Below, piece by piece: positions 25,897-35,012 of a stretch of 64,000 nt of DNA (position 1 is its first letter; each line of letters begins with the position of its first letter). Source of the DNA: Streptomyces sp. Ru62. GTDB taxonomy: Bacteria > Actinomycetota > Actinomycetes > Streptomycetales > Streptomycetaceae. A model generated the notes under the pieces. That model was not told the origin of the DNA, searched no databases, and saw only the letters and a list, made by a program, of their open reading frames with translations. The stretch lies in the NCBI RefSeq assembly GCF_002920615.1, contig NZ_PQSU01000028.1, forward strand, positions 1-64,000. Reading direction: 5' to 3'. Made by a program: the position numbers and the translations under genes.

Positions 25897-27812
25897 TGGC
25901 GTCCCGGGGCCGCCAGCCGGTGCAGTCGCAGCGCCAGTTGGATCTCCAGGGCCCGCGCGGGCGTCTGCCAGTCCTCGCCCAGCAGGCGGCCCACGCGCTC
26001 CAGCCGCTGCGCCACCGTGTTCACATGGACGTGCAACGCGTCCTTGGTGCGCGCCGGGCTCATCCCGCCCTCGAAGTAGGCGTCCAGGGTCCGCAGCAGT
26101 TCCGTGCCGCGCCGCTCGTCGTACGACACCACCGGGCCGATGGTCCGCTCGACGAACCCGGCGATGTCCCGTTCGCCCGCGAGGAGCAGGCCGAGGAAGC
26201 CGAAGTCCTCGGCCGCCGCGCCGTCCCCGGCCCGGCCCAGCAGGTGCAGCGCGTCCAGGCAGCGGCGGCCCTCGGCATAGGCGGCGGCCACGGTCTCGGG
26301 ATGCGCGGCGAGGTCGGTGACGGGCGCGGAGGCGCCGACCGTGACCGGCTGGTGGACGGCCGTGCCCAGATGGCGGGCGGTGCGGCGGGCCACGTCCGTG
26401 GCGGTGTCGCCGGCGCGGAGCGGCAGCAGCAGGACCGTGCCGCCGTCGCGGGCCGCGGCGAGGCCCTGCCGGGTGGCCGCGAGGTGGGACGCGGCGGACC
26501 AGAGCCGGCGGCGGGCCGCGGCCTCCTCGTCGGCGTCGGCCGCCGGGCCGTCGAGGCGGGCGGCGAGGACGACATGGGTGGCGTCCAGGTCCGCCTGGAG
26601 GCGGCTGGCGCGCTCGCGCACCAGCCGAGGGTCCCGGTCGCGCGCGTCCAGCAGGTCGTCCAGCAGCTCGCCGCGCACGCGCTGTTCGGCCTCGGCGGCG
26701 GAGCGGCGGGCGAGCAGCAGCAGGGAGGTGACCATCGCCGCGCGCTCCAGGGTGCGCTGGTCGACCGGGTCGAGGCCGGGGTGGCCGCGCAGGACCAGCG
26801 CGCCGAGGAGTTCGCCGCCGGCGGCGACCGCGGCGATCCAGTCGGTGCCGTGCCGTACCGCGTGTCCCTCGGCGCGGGACGCCTCCAGCGCCTCGGGCGG
26901 TGCCGACGTGGCCTCCGTGAACTCGACGGTTCCGGCCAGGACCTGGGAGACGGCGGCGGCCACGTCGTGGACTCCGCCGCCGCGCAGGACGAGTTCGGCG
27001 AGCCGGTCGTGGACGTCGGACGCGCGCTCGATGACGGCGCTGCGGTCGCGGATGATCTCGTTGGCGTGCTCCAGGCCGGCCAGGGCGGCGCGGGTCTCGG
27101 TGAGCAGGTTGGCGGTGTCGATGGCCGCCGCGGCGAGCGCCGCGAAGGAGCCGAGCAGGGCGATCTGCCCGCGTTCGAAGACCCTCGCGCGCCGGTCCGC
27201 CGCGAACAGGACGCCGATCACGTGCGGGCCGAGCATCAGGGGGACGCCGAGGATGGCGACCAGCCCTTCGTCGCGGACGCCGGCGTCGATGGTGAGGGTG
27301 TGCTGGAGGCGGCCGTCCTGGAAGTAGTCGTCGGTGACGTACGGCCGCGCGGTCTGCGCGACGAGTCCGCCGAGCCCCTCTCCCATGCCGAGGCGCAGTT
27401 GCTGGAAGCGGGCGGAGACGGAGCCCTCCGTGACCCGCATGTAGGTGTCGCCGCGGGCCGGGTCGTTGAGGCTGAGGTAGGCGACGTCCGTGCCCAGCAG
27501 GGAGCGGGCGCGCTGCACGATCGCCTGGAGGACGGCGTCCAGATCGCGCAGTCCGGCCAGGTCGTGGGCGGTCTCGAAGAGCGCCGACAGCTCCGCCTCG
27601 CGCCGTCGGCGGCCCTCCAGCTCCGCGCGTACGCGCAGGGCGAGCAGTCTGGCCTCTTCCAGCGCGGCGATGCGGTCGGCCGGCTCGCCCTCGGCTCGGG
27701 CGCGCAGCAGGGGCTGCTCGTAGGCCTCGACGGAGGCGTCGCGGGCCAGCAGGTCGAGGTACGGGGCCTCGGCGCTGCCGCTGGGTGCCGACTGCAGGTG
27801 ATCGCGGGACAT
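25893..27812 (-). CDS. GAF-domain regulator with CdaR/PucR-type C-terminal HTH
   Basis: Cytoplasmic transcription regulator of 639 aa. A GAF domain lies at about 85-250 (ELSALFETAHDLAGLRDLDA, then GEGLGGLVAQTARPYVTDDY). A long middle part with helical linkers follows, then the CdaR/PucR-type helix-turn-helix near the end (SPARTKDALHVHVNTVAQRL). The ATG at 27812 is used; a GTG two codons earlier is possible. It lies 76 nt downstream of the 3-hydroxybutyrate dehydrogenase gene on the same strand and likely controls that gene and the convergent transporter in response to a carboxylic acid. Confidence 0.9.
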   Translation of the reverse strand: MSRDHLQSAPSGSAEAPYLDLLARDASVEAYEQPLLRARAEGEPADRIAALEEARLLALRVRAELEGRRRREAELSALFETAHDLAGLRDLDAVLQAIVQRARSLLGTDVAYLSLNDPARGDTYMRVTEGSVSARFQQLRLGMGEGLGGLVAQTARPYVTDDYFQDGRLQHTLTIDAGVRDEGLVAILGVPLMLGPHVIGVLFAADRRARVFERGQIALLGSFAALAAAAIDTANLLTETRAALAGLEHANEIIRDRSAVIERASDVHDRLAELVLRGGGVHDVAAAVSQVLAGTVEFTEATSAPPEALEASRAEGHAVRHGTDWIAAVAAGGELLGALVLRGHPGLDPVDQRTLERAAMVTSLLLLARRSAAEAEQRVRGELLDDLLDARDRDPRLVRERASRLQADLDATHVVLAARLDGPAADADEEAAARRRLWSAASHLAATRQGLAAARDGGTVLLLPLRAGDTATDVARRTARHLGTAVHQPVTVGASAPVTDLAAHPETVAAAYAEGRRCLDALHLLGRAGDGAAAEDFGFLGLLLAGERDIAGFVERTIGPVVSYDERRGTELLRTLDAYFEGGMSPARTKDALHVHVNTVAQRLERVGRLLGEDWQTPARALEIQLALRLHRLAAPGRH

Positions 27813-27888
27813 GGTCACAGGATTCCGTATGGGCCACCCGGCCCGGCAGCCCTGTGGAAAACTCCCGGAGCCGGTGCCGCCGGGCCGG

Positions 27889-28710
27889 TCAGTGGGCCGT
27901 CCACCCGCCGTCCAGGACGAGCGAGGTGCCGGTGACGAAGGACGCCTGTGGGCTGCACAGGTAGGCCACGGCCTCGGCGACCTCCTCGGGTTCGATGAGT
28001 CGCCGCACGGCGCTGTCCTTCAGCAGGACCTCGGAGAGCACGCGGTCCTCGGGGATGCCGTGCGCCTGTGCCTGGTCGGCGATCTGCTTCTCGACCAGTG
28101 GGGTGCGCACATAGGCCGGGTTCACACAGTTTGAGGTCACTCCATGGGCGGCGCCTTCCAGGGCGGCCGTCTTGGACAGCCCTTCGAGGCCATGTTTGGC
28201 GGCCACATAGGCGGACTTGAAGGCCGAGGCACGCAGACCATGGACGGAGGACACATTGACGATCCGGCCCCAGCCCTGTGCGTACATGTGCGGGAGGGCG
28301 CCGCGGATGAGGCGGAAGGGTGCCTCCAGCATCACCGTGAGCACCGTGTGGAACACCTCGGGCGGGAACTCCTCGATGGGCCGCACGAGTTGCAGGCCGG
28401 CGTTGTTGACCAGCACATCGGTGCCGGCGGCGGCGCGTTCGGCGGCGTCCAGGTCGGTGAGGTCCACGGCCACGGGTACGACGGTGCCCGCGAGGTCGCC
28501 GGTCCGCTCCGCCTGCTGGGCCAGCTCGGCCAGGCCGGCCGCGTCCCGGTCGACGGCGCGCACCTCGGCCCCCGCGGCGGCGAGCCGCAGCGCGCAGGCG
28601 CGGCCGATGCCGCTGGCGGCACCGGTGACGAGGGCGGTGCGGCCGCCGAGGTCGAGGCTGAGGGGCTGGGGTCGGGGGCCGGGCCCCGGAAGGGGGGTGG
28701 GCGAGGTCAT
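27889..28710 (-). CDS. 3-hydroxybutyrate dehydrogenase (SDR)
   Basis: Short-chain dehydrogenase of 273 aa. The NAD-binding glycine motif TGAASGIG is at 29-36, NNAG follows the fourth strand, and the catalytic S-Y-K set is in NVSSVHG and SAYVAAKHG. The C-terminal half (VRTPLVEKQIADQAQAHGIP) is typical of D-3-hydroxybutyrate dehydrogenases, which interconvert 3-hydroxybutyrate and acetoacetate. The N-terminal 20 residues are a Pro-rich extension. It precedes the GAF/CdaR-type regulator, suggesting a hydroxybutyrate-utilisation unit with the MHS transporter. Confidence 0.9.
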   Translation of the reverse strand: MTSPTPLPGPGPRPQPLSLDLGGRTALVTGAASGIGRACALRLAAAGAEVRAVDRDAAGLAELAQQAERTGDLAGTVVPVAVDLTDLDAAERAAAGTDVLVNNAGLQLVRPIEEFPPEVFHTVLTVMLEAPFRLIRGALPHMYAQGWGRIVNVSSVHGLRASAFKSAYVAAKHGLEGLSKTAALEGAAHGVTSNCVNPAYVRTPLVEKQIADQAQAHGIPEDRVLSEVLLKDSAVRRLIEPEEVAEAVAYLCSPQASFVTGTSLVLDGGWTAH

Positions 28711-28764
28711 GTGCCGACCCTAAGCGGAGCCCCACGGTCACCACATATGGCGACCACCCATACT

Positions 28765-29244
28765 TCAGCCCGCAGTCATAGGGTCAAACCATGTGGGTGC
28801 ATCCGACATGGCTTGCTTGATCCGGAAGAGCCCGAACTCATGCAGTTCGGGCAGCGCGTCGACCGTGAACCAGCCGACCTCCAGCGACTCGTCGTCGTTG
28901 ACGCGGGCCTCGCCGCCCACGGCCCGGCAGCGGATGGTGATGTCCATGTACTGGCACGTGTCGCCGTTGGGATAGGTCACCGGCTCCAGCGCCTGCACCA
29001 GGACGACCCGCTCGGCGACGCAGTGCACCGCCGTCTCCTCGAAGACCTCCCGCACCGCACAGGCAGCGGGCTGCTCGCCCGGCTCCGGGATACCGCCGAT
29101 CACCGACCACTTGCGCGTGTCGGACCGCCGGCCGAGCAGCACCCTGCCCTCGTCGTCGAAGACGATCGCGGTGACCCCGGGGAGCCACAGCAGCTGTTGA
29201 CCGGCGGTTGCCCTGAGCGTGCGGATGAAATCGGGAGTAGCCAT
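28765..29244 (-). CDS. Nudix hydrolase
   Basis: A 159-aa Nudix-fold protein with the complete metal-binding box G-x5-E-x7-R-E-V-x-E-E (GGIPEPGEQPAACAVREV, then FEET). The preceding GRRSDTRKWSVIGG and the position of the box are as in ADP-ribose or nucleoside diphosphate hydrolases of about this length. ATG 29244 is chosen because it directly precedes the fold. It probably hydrolyses a nucleotide derivative; the exact substrate cannot be read from sequence. It stands alone, with its promoter in 29245-29345. Confidence 0.93.
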   Translation of the reverse strand: MATPDFIRTLRATAGQQLLWLPGVTAIVFDDEGRVLLGRRSDTRKWSVIGGIPEPGEQPAACAVREVFEETAVHCVAERVVLVQALEPVTYPNGDTCQYMDITIRCRAVGGEARVNDDESLEVGWFTVDALPELHEFGLFRIKQAMSDAPTWFDPMTAG

Positions 29245-29345
29245 GATCCCGACCCTAGCGGGCCGGTGCACCACGTCAGGGCCGGTTCAGGGGTCGTATG
29301 ACGGTCATACGGCGGTCGTACGGCACGCGTACGACATGCGTACGG

Positions 29346-30956
29346 CTACGCGTCACCGGCGCGCCGGGCGCGCAGTCCGGACGCGATCGCCCAGCCGATC
29401 CCGCCCGCGGCGACCAGCACCAGGGCGATCTCCGGGAGGATGCCCAGCTCGGTGGCGGGGGTCGTGGACGTGCGCAGCGGCACCTTCTGGACGAGATAGG
29501 CGGGCACGAACATGCCGGTCTTCTGGGTGATCCGCCCGTCCGGCATGATGACCGCGCTGACCCCGCTGGTCACCGGCACGGTCACGGTGCGGCTGTGCTC
29601 GACGGCGCGGATGCGGGACATGGCGAGCTGCTGGTAGGTCATCTCGCTGCGGTCGAAGGTGGCGTTGTTGCTCGGCACGGAGATCATCTCCGCGCCGTGC
29701 GTCACCGTGTCCCGCACGGCCCAGTCGAAGGCGGCCTCGTAGCAGGTGGCCAGGCCCACCTTGACGCCGTCGATGTCGAACACGCCCGGCTTCGCGCCCC
29801 GGCTGAAGTCCTGGTGGACCATCTCGGTCCAGCTCTTGTTGATCGCGCCGACCAGCGAGCGCAGCGGAAGGTACTCGCCGAACGGCTGGATCTGCCGCTT
29901 GTCGTAGGTCTGCGTCGGTCCCTTGACCGGGTCCCACAGGATCTGTTCGTTGAGCAGCTTCCCGTCCCGCTCGACCACGCTGCCGACGGAGATGGGCACG
30001 CCGATGTCCTTGGCCGCCTGGTCGATGACGGCGGCGGCGTCCGGGTACGCGAAGGGGTCGATGTCGGAGGAGTTCTCCGGCCACAGGACGTAGTCCGGCT
30101 TGGCGGCCTTGCCCGCCCTGACGTCGGCGGCGAGCTTGTGCGTCTCGCGCGCGTGGTAGTCGAGCACGGCGCGCCGCTGGGCGTTGAACTCCAGCCCGGC
30201 GCGCGGCACATTGCCCTGGATGAGCGCCACGGTCGCGGTGCCGTCCTCCGCGGAGTCGCTCACCAGCGCACGCGCGGCGACCGCGCCCACCACCGGTACC
30301 GCCACGCTCAGCAGCGCGGCGGTCGCGGCGGCGCGGCGCACGACCCGGCTCCGGCGCCGCTCGGCGATCAGCCGGCCGGCCTCGTACAGGCCGAAGCCGC
30401 ACAGGACGACCGCGAAGCCGAGCACGGGGGTGCCGCCCAGCGCGGCCAGCGGCAGGAAGACGCCGTCCGCCTGGCCGAACGCGACCTTGCCCCACGGGAA
30501 GCCCTGGAAGGGCACGCGCGCGCGTGCCGCCTCGCCCGCCGTCCACACGGCCGCGGCCCACACCGGCCAGGCGGGCAGCCGGGAGACGGCGGCGACGCCC
30601 ACGCCGACCAGCGCGATGAAGACCGCCTCGATGGCGACGAGCGCCAGCCAGGGCAGGGGGCCGACCTCCACACTGGTCCACACCAGCAGCGGCAGCAGGA
30701 AGCCCAGCCCGAAGAGGTAGCCGAGGCCCAGTGCGGCCTTCCAGCTCCGGCCGCGCAGCACCCAGCCGAATCCGGCGAAGGCGGGCAGGGCCAGCCACCA
30801 CAGGGTGCGTGGCGGGAAGCTGACGTAGAGCAGCACTCCGCAGAGCGCGGAGGCGGCGGCCGGGACCAGGCGCAGCAGCCGGCCGCCGCGCGCGCCGGAG
30901 GTGCGGCGGGGCTGGAGCTGGTCCGACTGGTCCACGGAAGTTGCGGTGACGGTCAC
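29346..30956 (-). CDS. lnt: Apolipoprotein N-acyltransferase Lnt
   Basis: Membrane enzyme of 536 aa that adds the third acyl chain to lipoproteins. Several N-terminal helices (about 30-200) are followed by an extracytoplasmic nitrilase-like domain and a last C-terminal helix. The catalytic triad is E294 (LWPENSSD), K353 (DKRQIQPFGEY) and C405 (ATCYEAAFDW), with the Lys-to-Cys spacing of 52 seen in E. coli Lnt. The start is uncertain: GTG 30956 lacks a clear RBS, and GTG 30980 is possible. It diverges from the O-antigen-ligase-like gene. Confidence 0.92.
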   Translation of the reverse strand: MTVTATSVDQSDQLQPRRTSGARGGRLLRLVPAAASALCGVLLYVSFPPRTLWWLALPAFAGFGWVLRGRSWKAALGLGYLFGLGFLLPLLVWTSVEVGPLPWLALVAIEAVFIALVGVGVAAVSRLPAWPVWAAAVWTAGEAARARVPFQGFPWGKVAFGQADGVFLPLAALGGTPVLGFAVVLCGFGLYEAGRLIAERRRSRVVRRAAATAALLSVAVPVVGAVAARALVSDSAEDGTATVALIQGNVPRAGLEFNAQRRAVLDYHARETHKLAADVRAGKAAKPDYVLWPENSSDIDPFAYPDAAAVIDQAAKDIGVPISVGSVVERDGKLLNEQILWDPVKGPTQTYDKRQIQPFGEYLPLRSLVGAINKSWTEMVHQDFSRGAKPGVFDIDGVKVGLATCYEAAFDWAVRDTVTHGAEMISVPSNNATFDRSEMTYQQLAMSRIRAVEHSRTVTVPVTSGVSAVIMPDGRITQKTGMFVPAYLVQKVPLRTSTTPATELGILPEIALVLVAAGGIGWAIASGLRARRAGDA

Positions 30957-31217
30957 CCGGGTGAGTGTACGGCGGGTGACGTCACCGCCGACAGCGCGGT
31001 CGGGGCCCCCGTACACCGGTGTTCGCCGCTGGTCGGCGCCTGTTCCCGGGGTGGCGGGGTGGTCCTCGCGACGCCGCGGAATCGCGGTGTTGCTCCGCAC
31101 ACGTCCCCAAACCGGTCATGAGCCGTTACGGTGTGCCCAGCTTCGGCGGCGCGGCCGGACCCGGCGCGCGGCCGTGGCCTGCCACAGGTCGGGGGACCGG
31201 GTACGAGGGGCGGCGGG

Positions 31218-32276
31218 GTGGGGTCGACGGGGACGGGGTCCGCGACCGGTGCGTACGGTGCGGATGCCCACAGCACGCGAAGAAACGTTTCCGACGGGAC
31301 GGGCATGCTCCTGTTGGCGGCCTGCGCCGGGTGGTCGCTGATCACCGCGGCGGCCCACGACGGGCGGCCCGAGGGCATGCTCCTCGCGGTGCTCGCCGTG
31401 GCCGCCGGGTATGCCGCGGGCCGGGTCTCCGGCGCGCTGTTGCCGGTCGCCGCGCCCTGCGCCGGTGCCGGCGCGGGACTCGCCCTCGCCGTGACGCTGC
31501 CCTCGCTCTCCCCCGGTCCCTGGTACGCCGCCCCGCTCGGGCACGCCGGTGCCACGGCCGCCCTGCTGGCGCTGGCCACCGGGGCCGCGTGCTGTGCCGC
31601 CTGGGCGACGGCCGTACCGGTGCTCCGGCTGGCGCTGCGGGCGCTCGCCTGCGCCGTCGTGGCGGCCGGGGCGGTACTGGGGTCGACGGCGGGCTGTGTG
31701 GCCAGCGCCGTGGTCCTGCTGTGCTCGCTCGCCGCCGGTTCGGCGCGCAGCCGGGGCGCGTGGCTGGCGGGGACGGCCGGGGCTGCGGGCCTGGTGGCGG
31801 CGACGATCTGGGCGGTCGCGGGGGAAGCGCTGCCCGGCCACCTCACCGGGGCGATCGAAGGGCGGTTCAGCGCGCACCGGGTCCGGCTGTGGCGGGACGC
31901 CCTGGGGCTCGCGGGCCGCAACAGCGGTCTCGGGATCGGCCCCGGCCGGTTCGGTGACCTGAACTCCGGGGCACCGCGGACCCTGCTGTCCGACGGCAGA
32001 CCGCACTCGGCTCCCCTGCAACAGGCGGCCGAGCAGGGCCTGGTCGGGGTGTTCCTGCTGGTCGCCGTGTTCTGCTGGGTCCTCTACGCACTGTGGCGCA
32101 CCCCGCGCCCCACGCCCGTCGCCCTCACCGCTGCCGCGGCCCTGACGGCGCTGGCCGTCCTCGCCTCGGTCAGCAACGCCCTGAGCTTCACGGCGGTGAC
32201 GTCAGGCGCGGCCCTCCTGGCCGGCTGGGCCACGTCCCGCCCGTGGACGGGCGGGACGGCGACACCGGGACTCTGA
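31218..32276 (+). CDS. O-antigen ligase/Wzy-like membrane protein
   Basis: Polytopic membrane protein of about 352 aa with some eight to ten hydrophobic segments. The signature of the Wzy_C/O-antigen ligase family is near the end: RVRLWRDALGLAGRNSGLG, GPGRFGD and PHSAPLQQAAEQGLVG. Relatives transfer or polymerise lipid-linked glycans at the outer face of the membrane. In Streptomyces a role in exopolysaccharide or wall glycan assembly is likely. GTG 31218 has GAGGGG 7 nt upstream; an upstream GTG (31131) would add a long Gly/Arg-rich stretch and is less likely. Confidence 0.75.
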   Translation: MGSTGTGSATGAYGADAHSTRRNVSDGTGMLLLAACAGWSLITAAAHDGRPEGMLLAVLAVAAGYAAGRVSGALLPVAAPCAGAGAGLALAVTLPSLSPGPWYAAPLGHAGATAALLALATGAACCAAWATAVPVLRLALRALACAVVAAGAVLGSTAGCVASAVVLLCSLAAGSARSRGAWLAGTAGAAGLVAATIWAVAGEALPGHLTGAIEGRFSAHRVRLWRDALGLAGRNSGLGIGPGRFGDLNSGAPRTLLSDGRPHSAPLQQAAEQGLVGVFLLVAVFCWVLYALWRTPRPTPVALTAAAALTALAVLASVSNALSFTAVTSGAALLAGWATSRPWTGGTATPGL

Positions 32277-32336
32277 GCGAGGGCCGGTGAGCGCCATGGG
32301 TGCCGACTGCCGGCGCGGGCGTCCCGGCGCGACGGG

Positions 32337-32882
32337 TCAGGCCGCCGTCCCCGGTCTGATCGTCCGCAGGCGGTCCCGGATGACCCGTACCGCCGTTTCC
32401 GCGTTGTCCACGGTGATCGTGAACGTGTGGCCGTCCCACAGGCGCAGCACGATGCCCTCGCCGCGGCGTACGACGACCGCGGTCCCCTTCTCGGGGCGCC
32501 AGCGGTAGCCCCAGCCGCCCCAGTGCCGGGGGGTGACGAGGGCGGTGAAGTCGGCGCCGGCCACGTGGGAGAGCGGGATGCGGCGGCGTGGCAGACCCAT
32601 GTGCCCGCAGCGCACTTCGACGCACTCCTTGTCGAGCTTGAGGTCGACGTGCACGAAGGCGAGCGTGCCGAAGAGGACCAGCAGGCCGGCCGCGATGCAG
32701 CCGACGACCGACATCACGAGCGGGGCGGTGCCGGAGCTCCAGGCCGAGTCGACGGCCAGCTCGATGCCGAGCGCCATGCAGGCGGCACCGACCAGCGCGA
32801 GCAGCCACTGGACCCGGTTGGTGGCGCGTCCCGTCCAGACGTCCGGGCGCGGGGTGTCGTCGGCGTCGGGGTGCTCCCTCAT
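32337..32882 (-). CDS. Two-helix membrane protein, PH-like domain
   Basis: A 181-aa protein with two closely spaced hydrophobic helices (about 27-45 and 52-75). A beta-rich cytoplasmic domain follows (VDLKLDKECVEVRCGHMG, then IPLSHVAGADF, then GIVLRLWDGHTFTITVDN), like small bacterial PH-type membrane proteins common in Streptomyces. No enzymatic motif is visible. It converges on the O-antigen-ligase-like gene 60 bp away. Function unknown. Confidence 0.8.
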   Translation of the reverse strand: MREHPDADDTPRPDVWTGRATNRVQWLLALVGAACMALGIELAVDSAWSSGTAPLVMSVVGCIAAGLLVLFGTLAFVHVDLKLDKECVEVRCGHMGLPRRRIPLSHVAGADFTALVTPRHWGGWGYRWRPEKGTAVVVRRGEGIVLRLWDGHTFTITVDNAETAVRVIRDRLRTIRPGTAA

Positions 32883-32987
32883 GTCTACGAGGTTACTCAG
32901 GTTTCGCAGCGCGGGTAGGGAGTGGCACAGGGTGACTGGCCCGGCCGGGGCACGGCGGACCGCGCCGCCGGGCCGGTTCCGCGCCGG

Positions 32988-33773
32988 TCAGCGCACGGGG
33001 CTGACGGCCTGGAGGAAGCGGCCTTCGTCGTAGGACAGCGCCGTGTCCGGGAGGGTCGCCTCGCGGCCGCTCAGCAGCACCGTGAGCGTGGTGTCGGCGA
33101 CGGCGGTCGGGACCGACTCCGCTCCGATCCGGCGCAGGGCCTGGGCGGCCACCGCCCCGGCGGTGCCGTGCAGGATGAGCGGCGGGCGGCCGGGCCGCTG
33201 GACGGCCGCCCGGATGCGCTCGGCGACCAGCTCGTAGTTGGTGCAGCCGAGGACGAGCGTGGTGACGTCGTCGGGGGTGCGGGCGGCGGCCGAGGCGATG
33301 GCGGCGTCGATCGCCGCGTCGTCCGCGTGGTGCACGGCGTCCGCGAGGCCGGGGCAGGCCACCTCGGTCACGGCCACGCCCGCCGCGAACTCCTCGATCA
33401 GACCGCGCTGGTAGGCGCTTCCCGTGGTGGCCGGGGTCGCCCAGATCGCGACGGGCCCGCCGCCCGCGGCGGCCGGCTTGATCGCCGGTACGGTACCGAT
33501 GATCGGCAGGTCCGGCTCGAAGCGGGCCCGCATCGCCGGCAGGGAGTGCACCGACGCCGTGTTGCAGGCGACGATCAGGACATCGGGGTCGTGTGCGGCG
33601 GCGGCCGCGGCGACGGCGATGGCCCGTTCCGTGATGTCCTCCGGGGTGCGCGGTCCCCAGGGCATGCCGTCCGGGTCCCAGGACAGTACGAGATCCGCGT
33701 CGGGTCGCAGTCGACGTACCGCGGCGGCGGCGGGCAGCAGGCCGATTCCGGAGTCCATGAGCGCGATCTTCAC
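32988..33773 (-). CDS. Glutamate/aspartate racemase-like protein
   Basis: A 261-aa protein of the amino-acid racemase superfamily. The N-terminal DSGIG motif and the two active-site cysteines are present: C70 in VACNTAS and C177 in VLGCTNYE. In MurI the second motif reads GCTHYPL; here the His is Asn and Pro is Glu. This suggests it is not the cell-wall glutamate racemase but a paralogue with other specificity or activity. The GTG start lies close to a TATCGT element, so the message may have little or no leader. It diverges from the HpnB-like gene. Confidence 0.8.
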   Translation of the reverse strand: MKIALMDSGIGLLPAAAAVRRLRPDADLVLSWDPDGMPWGPRTPEDITERAIAVAAAAAAHDPDVLIVACNTASVHSLPAMRARFEPDLPIIGTVPAIKPAAAGGGPVAIWATPATTGSAYQRGLIEEFAAGVAVTEVACPGLADAVHHADDAAIDAAIASAAARTPDDVTTLVLGCTNYELVAERIRAAVQRPGRPPLILHGTAGAVAAQALRRIGAESVPTAVADTTLTVLLSGREATLPDTALSYDEGRFLQAVSPVR

Positions 33774-33830
33774 CCGGCCACGATAGACGATGCGTGCTCG
33801 TGAGCCGGTCGGGTGGGGCAGACTGCGGCC

Positions 33831-35006
33831 GTGAGCGCCTTCCTGTGGATCACCGTCGTATCACTGGCCGCCTGGTGCTGGCTGCTGCTGGGCCAGGGCT
33901 TCTTCTGGCGTACGGACGTCCGGCTGCCGGGGCGCCGGGACCCGGACGCGTGGCCGTCGGTCTGTGTGGTCGTACCGGCCCGTGACGAGGCCGCCGTGCT
34001 GCCCGCCGGCCTGCCGTCGCTGCTGACACAGGACTATCCGGGGCGGGCGGAGGTCTTCCTGGTGGACGACGGCAGCACGGACGGTACCGGGGACCTGGCC
34101 CGCGAGCTGTCCCGGCGGCACGGCGGGCTGCCGCTCACGGTGGGATCGCCGGGGGAGCCGCCGGCGGGCTGGACGGGCAAGCTGTGGGCGGTGCGGTACG
34201 GCATCGGGCTGGCACGCGCGCGTGACCCCGAATACCTGCTGCTGACGGACGCCGACATCGCACACGCGCCGGACAGCCTGCGCGAGCTGGTGGCGGCGGC
34301 CGAGACGGGCGGCTTCGACGTCGTGTCACAGATGGCGCGGCTGCGGGTGGCGAGCCTGTGGGAGCGGCTCGTGGTGCCGGCGTTCGTGTACTTCTTCGCG
34401 CAGTTGTATCCCTTCCGGTGGATCGGCCGGCCGGGTTCGCGCACCGCCGCGGCGGCGGGCGGTTGCGTCCTGCTGCGCGCGGACACGGCCGAGACGGCGC
34501 GCATCCCGGAGGCCATCCGGCACGCCGTCATCGACGACGTGGCGCTCGCGCGCGCGGTGAAGGGCTCGGGCGGTCGCGTCTGGCTGGGGCTGGCCGACCG
34601 GGTGGACAGCGTGCGCCCCTATCCCCGGTTGCGCGACCTGTGGCGGATGGTGTCGCGCAGCGCCTACGCGCAGTTGCGGCACAGTCCGCCGCTGCTCCTC
34701 GGTACGGTCGCCGGGCTCGCGCTGGTGTACCTGGTGCCGCCGGCCGCCGTGGCCGTGGGCGCGGCGGGCGGCACCGGGGCGGTCACGCTCGCCGGGGCCG
34801 CGGCGTGGGCGGTGATGGCGGGGACGTACGTGCCGATGCTGCGCTACTACCGGCAGCCGCTGTGGCTCGCCCCGCTGCTGCCGTTCACCGCGTTCCTCTA
34901 TCTGCTGATGACGGTCGACTCGGCGGTGCAGCACTACCGCGGGCGCGGGGCGGCGTGGAAGGGCCGCACCTACGCCCGCCCGGACGCCGTGGCCGACGAG
35001 GGCTGA
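33831..35006 (+). CDS. hpnB: HpnB-like family 2 glycosyltransferase
   Basis: Membrane-attached glycosyltransferase of 391 aa. An N-terminal helix (about 3-22) precedes the GT-A domain with VVVPARDEAAVLP, the VDDGSTDGT nucleotide-binding motif, LLTDADIAH and IDDVALARAVK. Two or three C-terminal helices (about 290-370) follow. The order and motifs match HpnB-type glycosyltransferases associated with hopanoid synthesis, although no squalene-hopene genes lie in the window. GTG 33831 places the helix at the N-terminus; GTG 33813 is possible. It ends 6 bp from the convergent TerD gene. Confidence 0.85.
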   Translation: MSAFLWITVVSLAAWCWLLLGQGFFWRTDVRLPGRRDPDAWPSVCVVVPARDEAAVLPAGLPSLLTQDYPGRAEVFLVDDGSTDGTGDLARELSRRHGGLPLTVGSPGEPPAGWTGKLWAVRYGIGLARARDPEYLLLTDADIAHAPDSLRELVAAAETGGFDVVSQMARLRVASLWERLVVPAFVYFFAQLYPFRWIGRPGSRTAAAAGGCVLLRADTAETARIPEAIRHAVIDDVALARAVKGSGGRVWLGLADRVDSVRPYPRLRDLWRMVSRSAYAQLRHSPPLLLGTVAGLALVYLVPPAAVAVGAAGGTGAVTLAGAAAWAVMAGTYVPMLRYYRQPLWLAPLLPFTAFLYLLMTVDSAVQHYRGRGAAWKGRTYARPDAVADEG

Positions 35007-35012
35007 GCCCGG

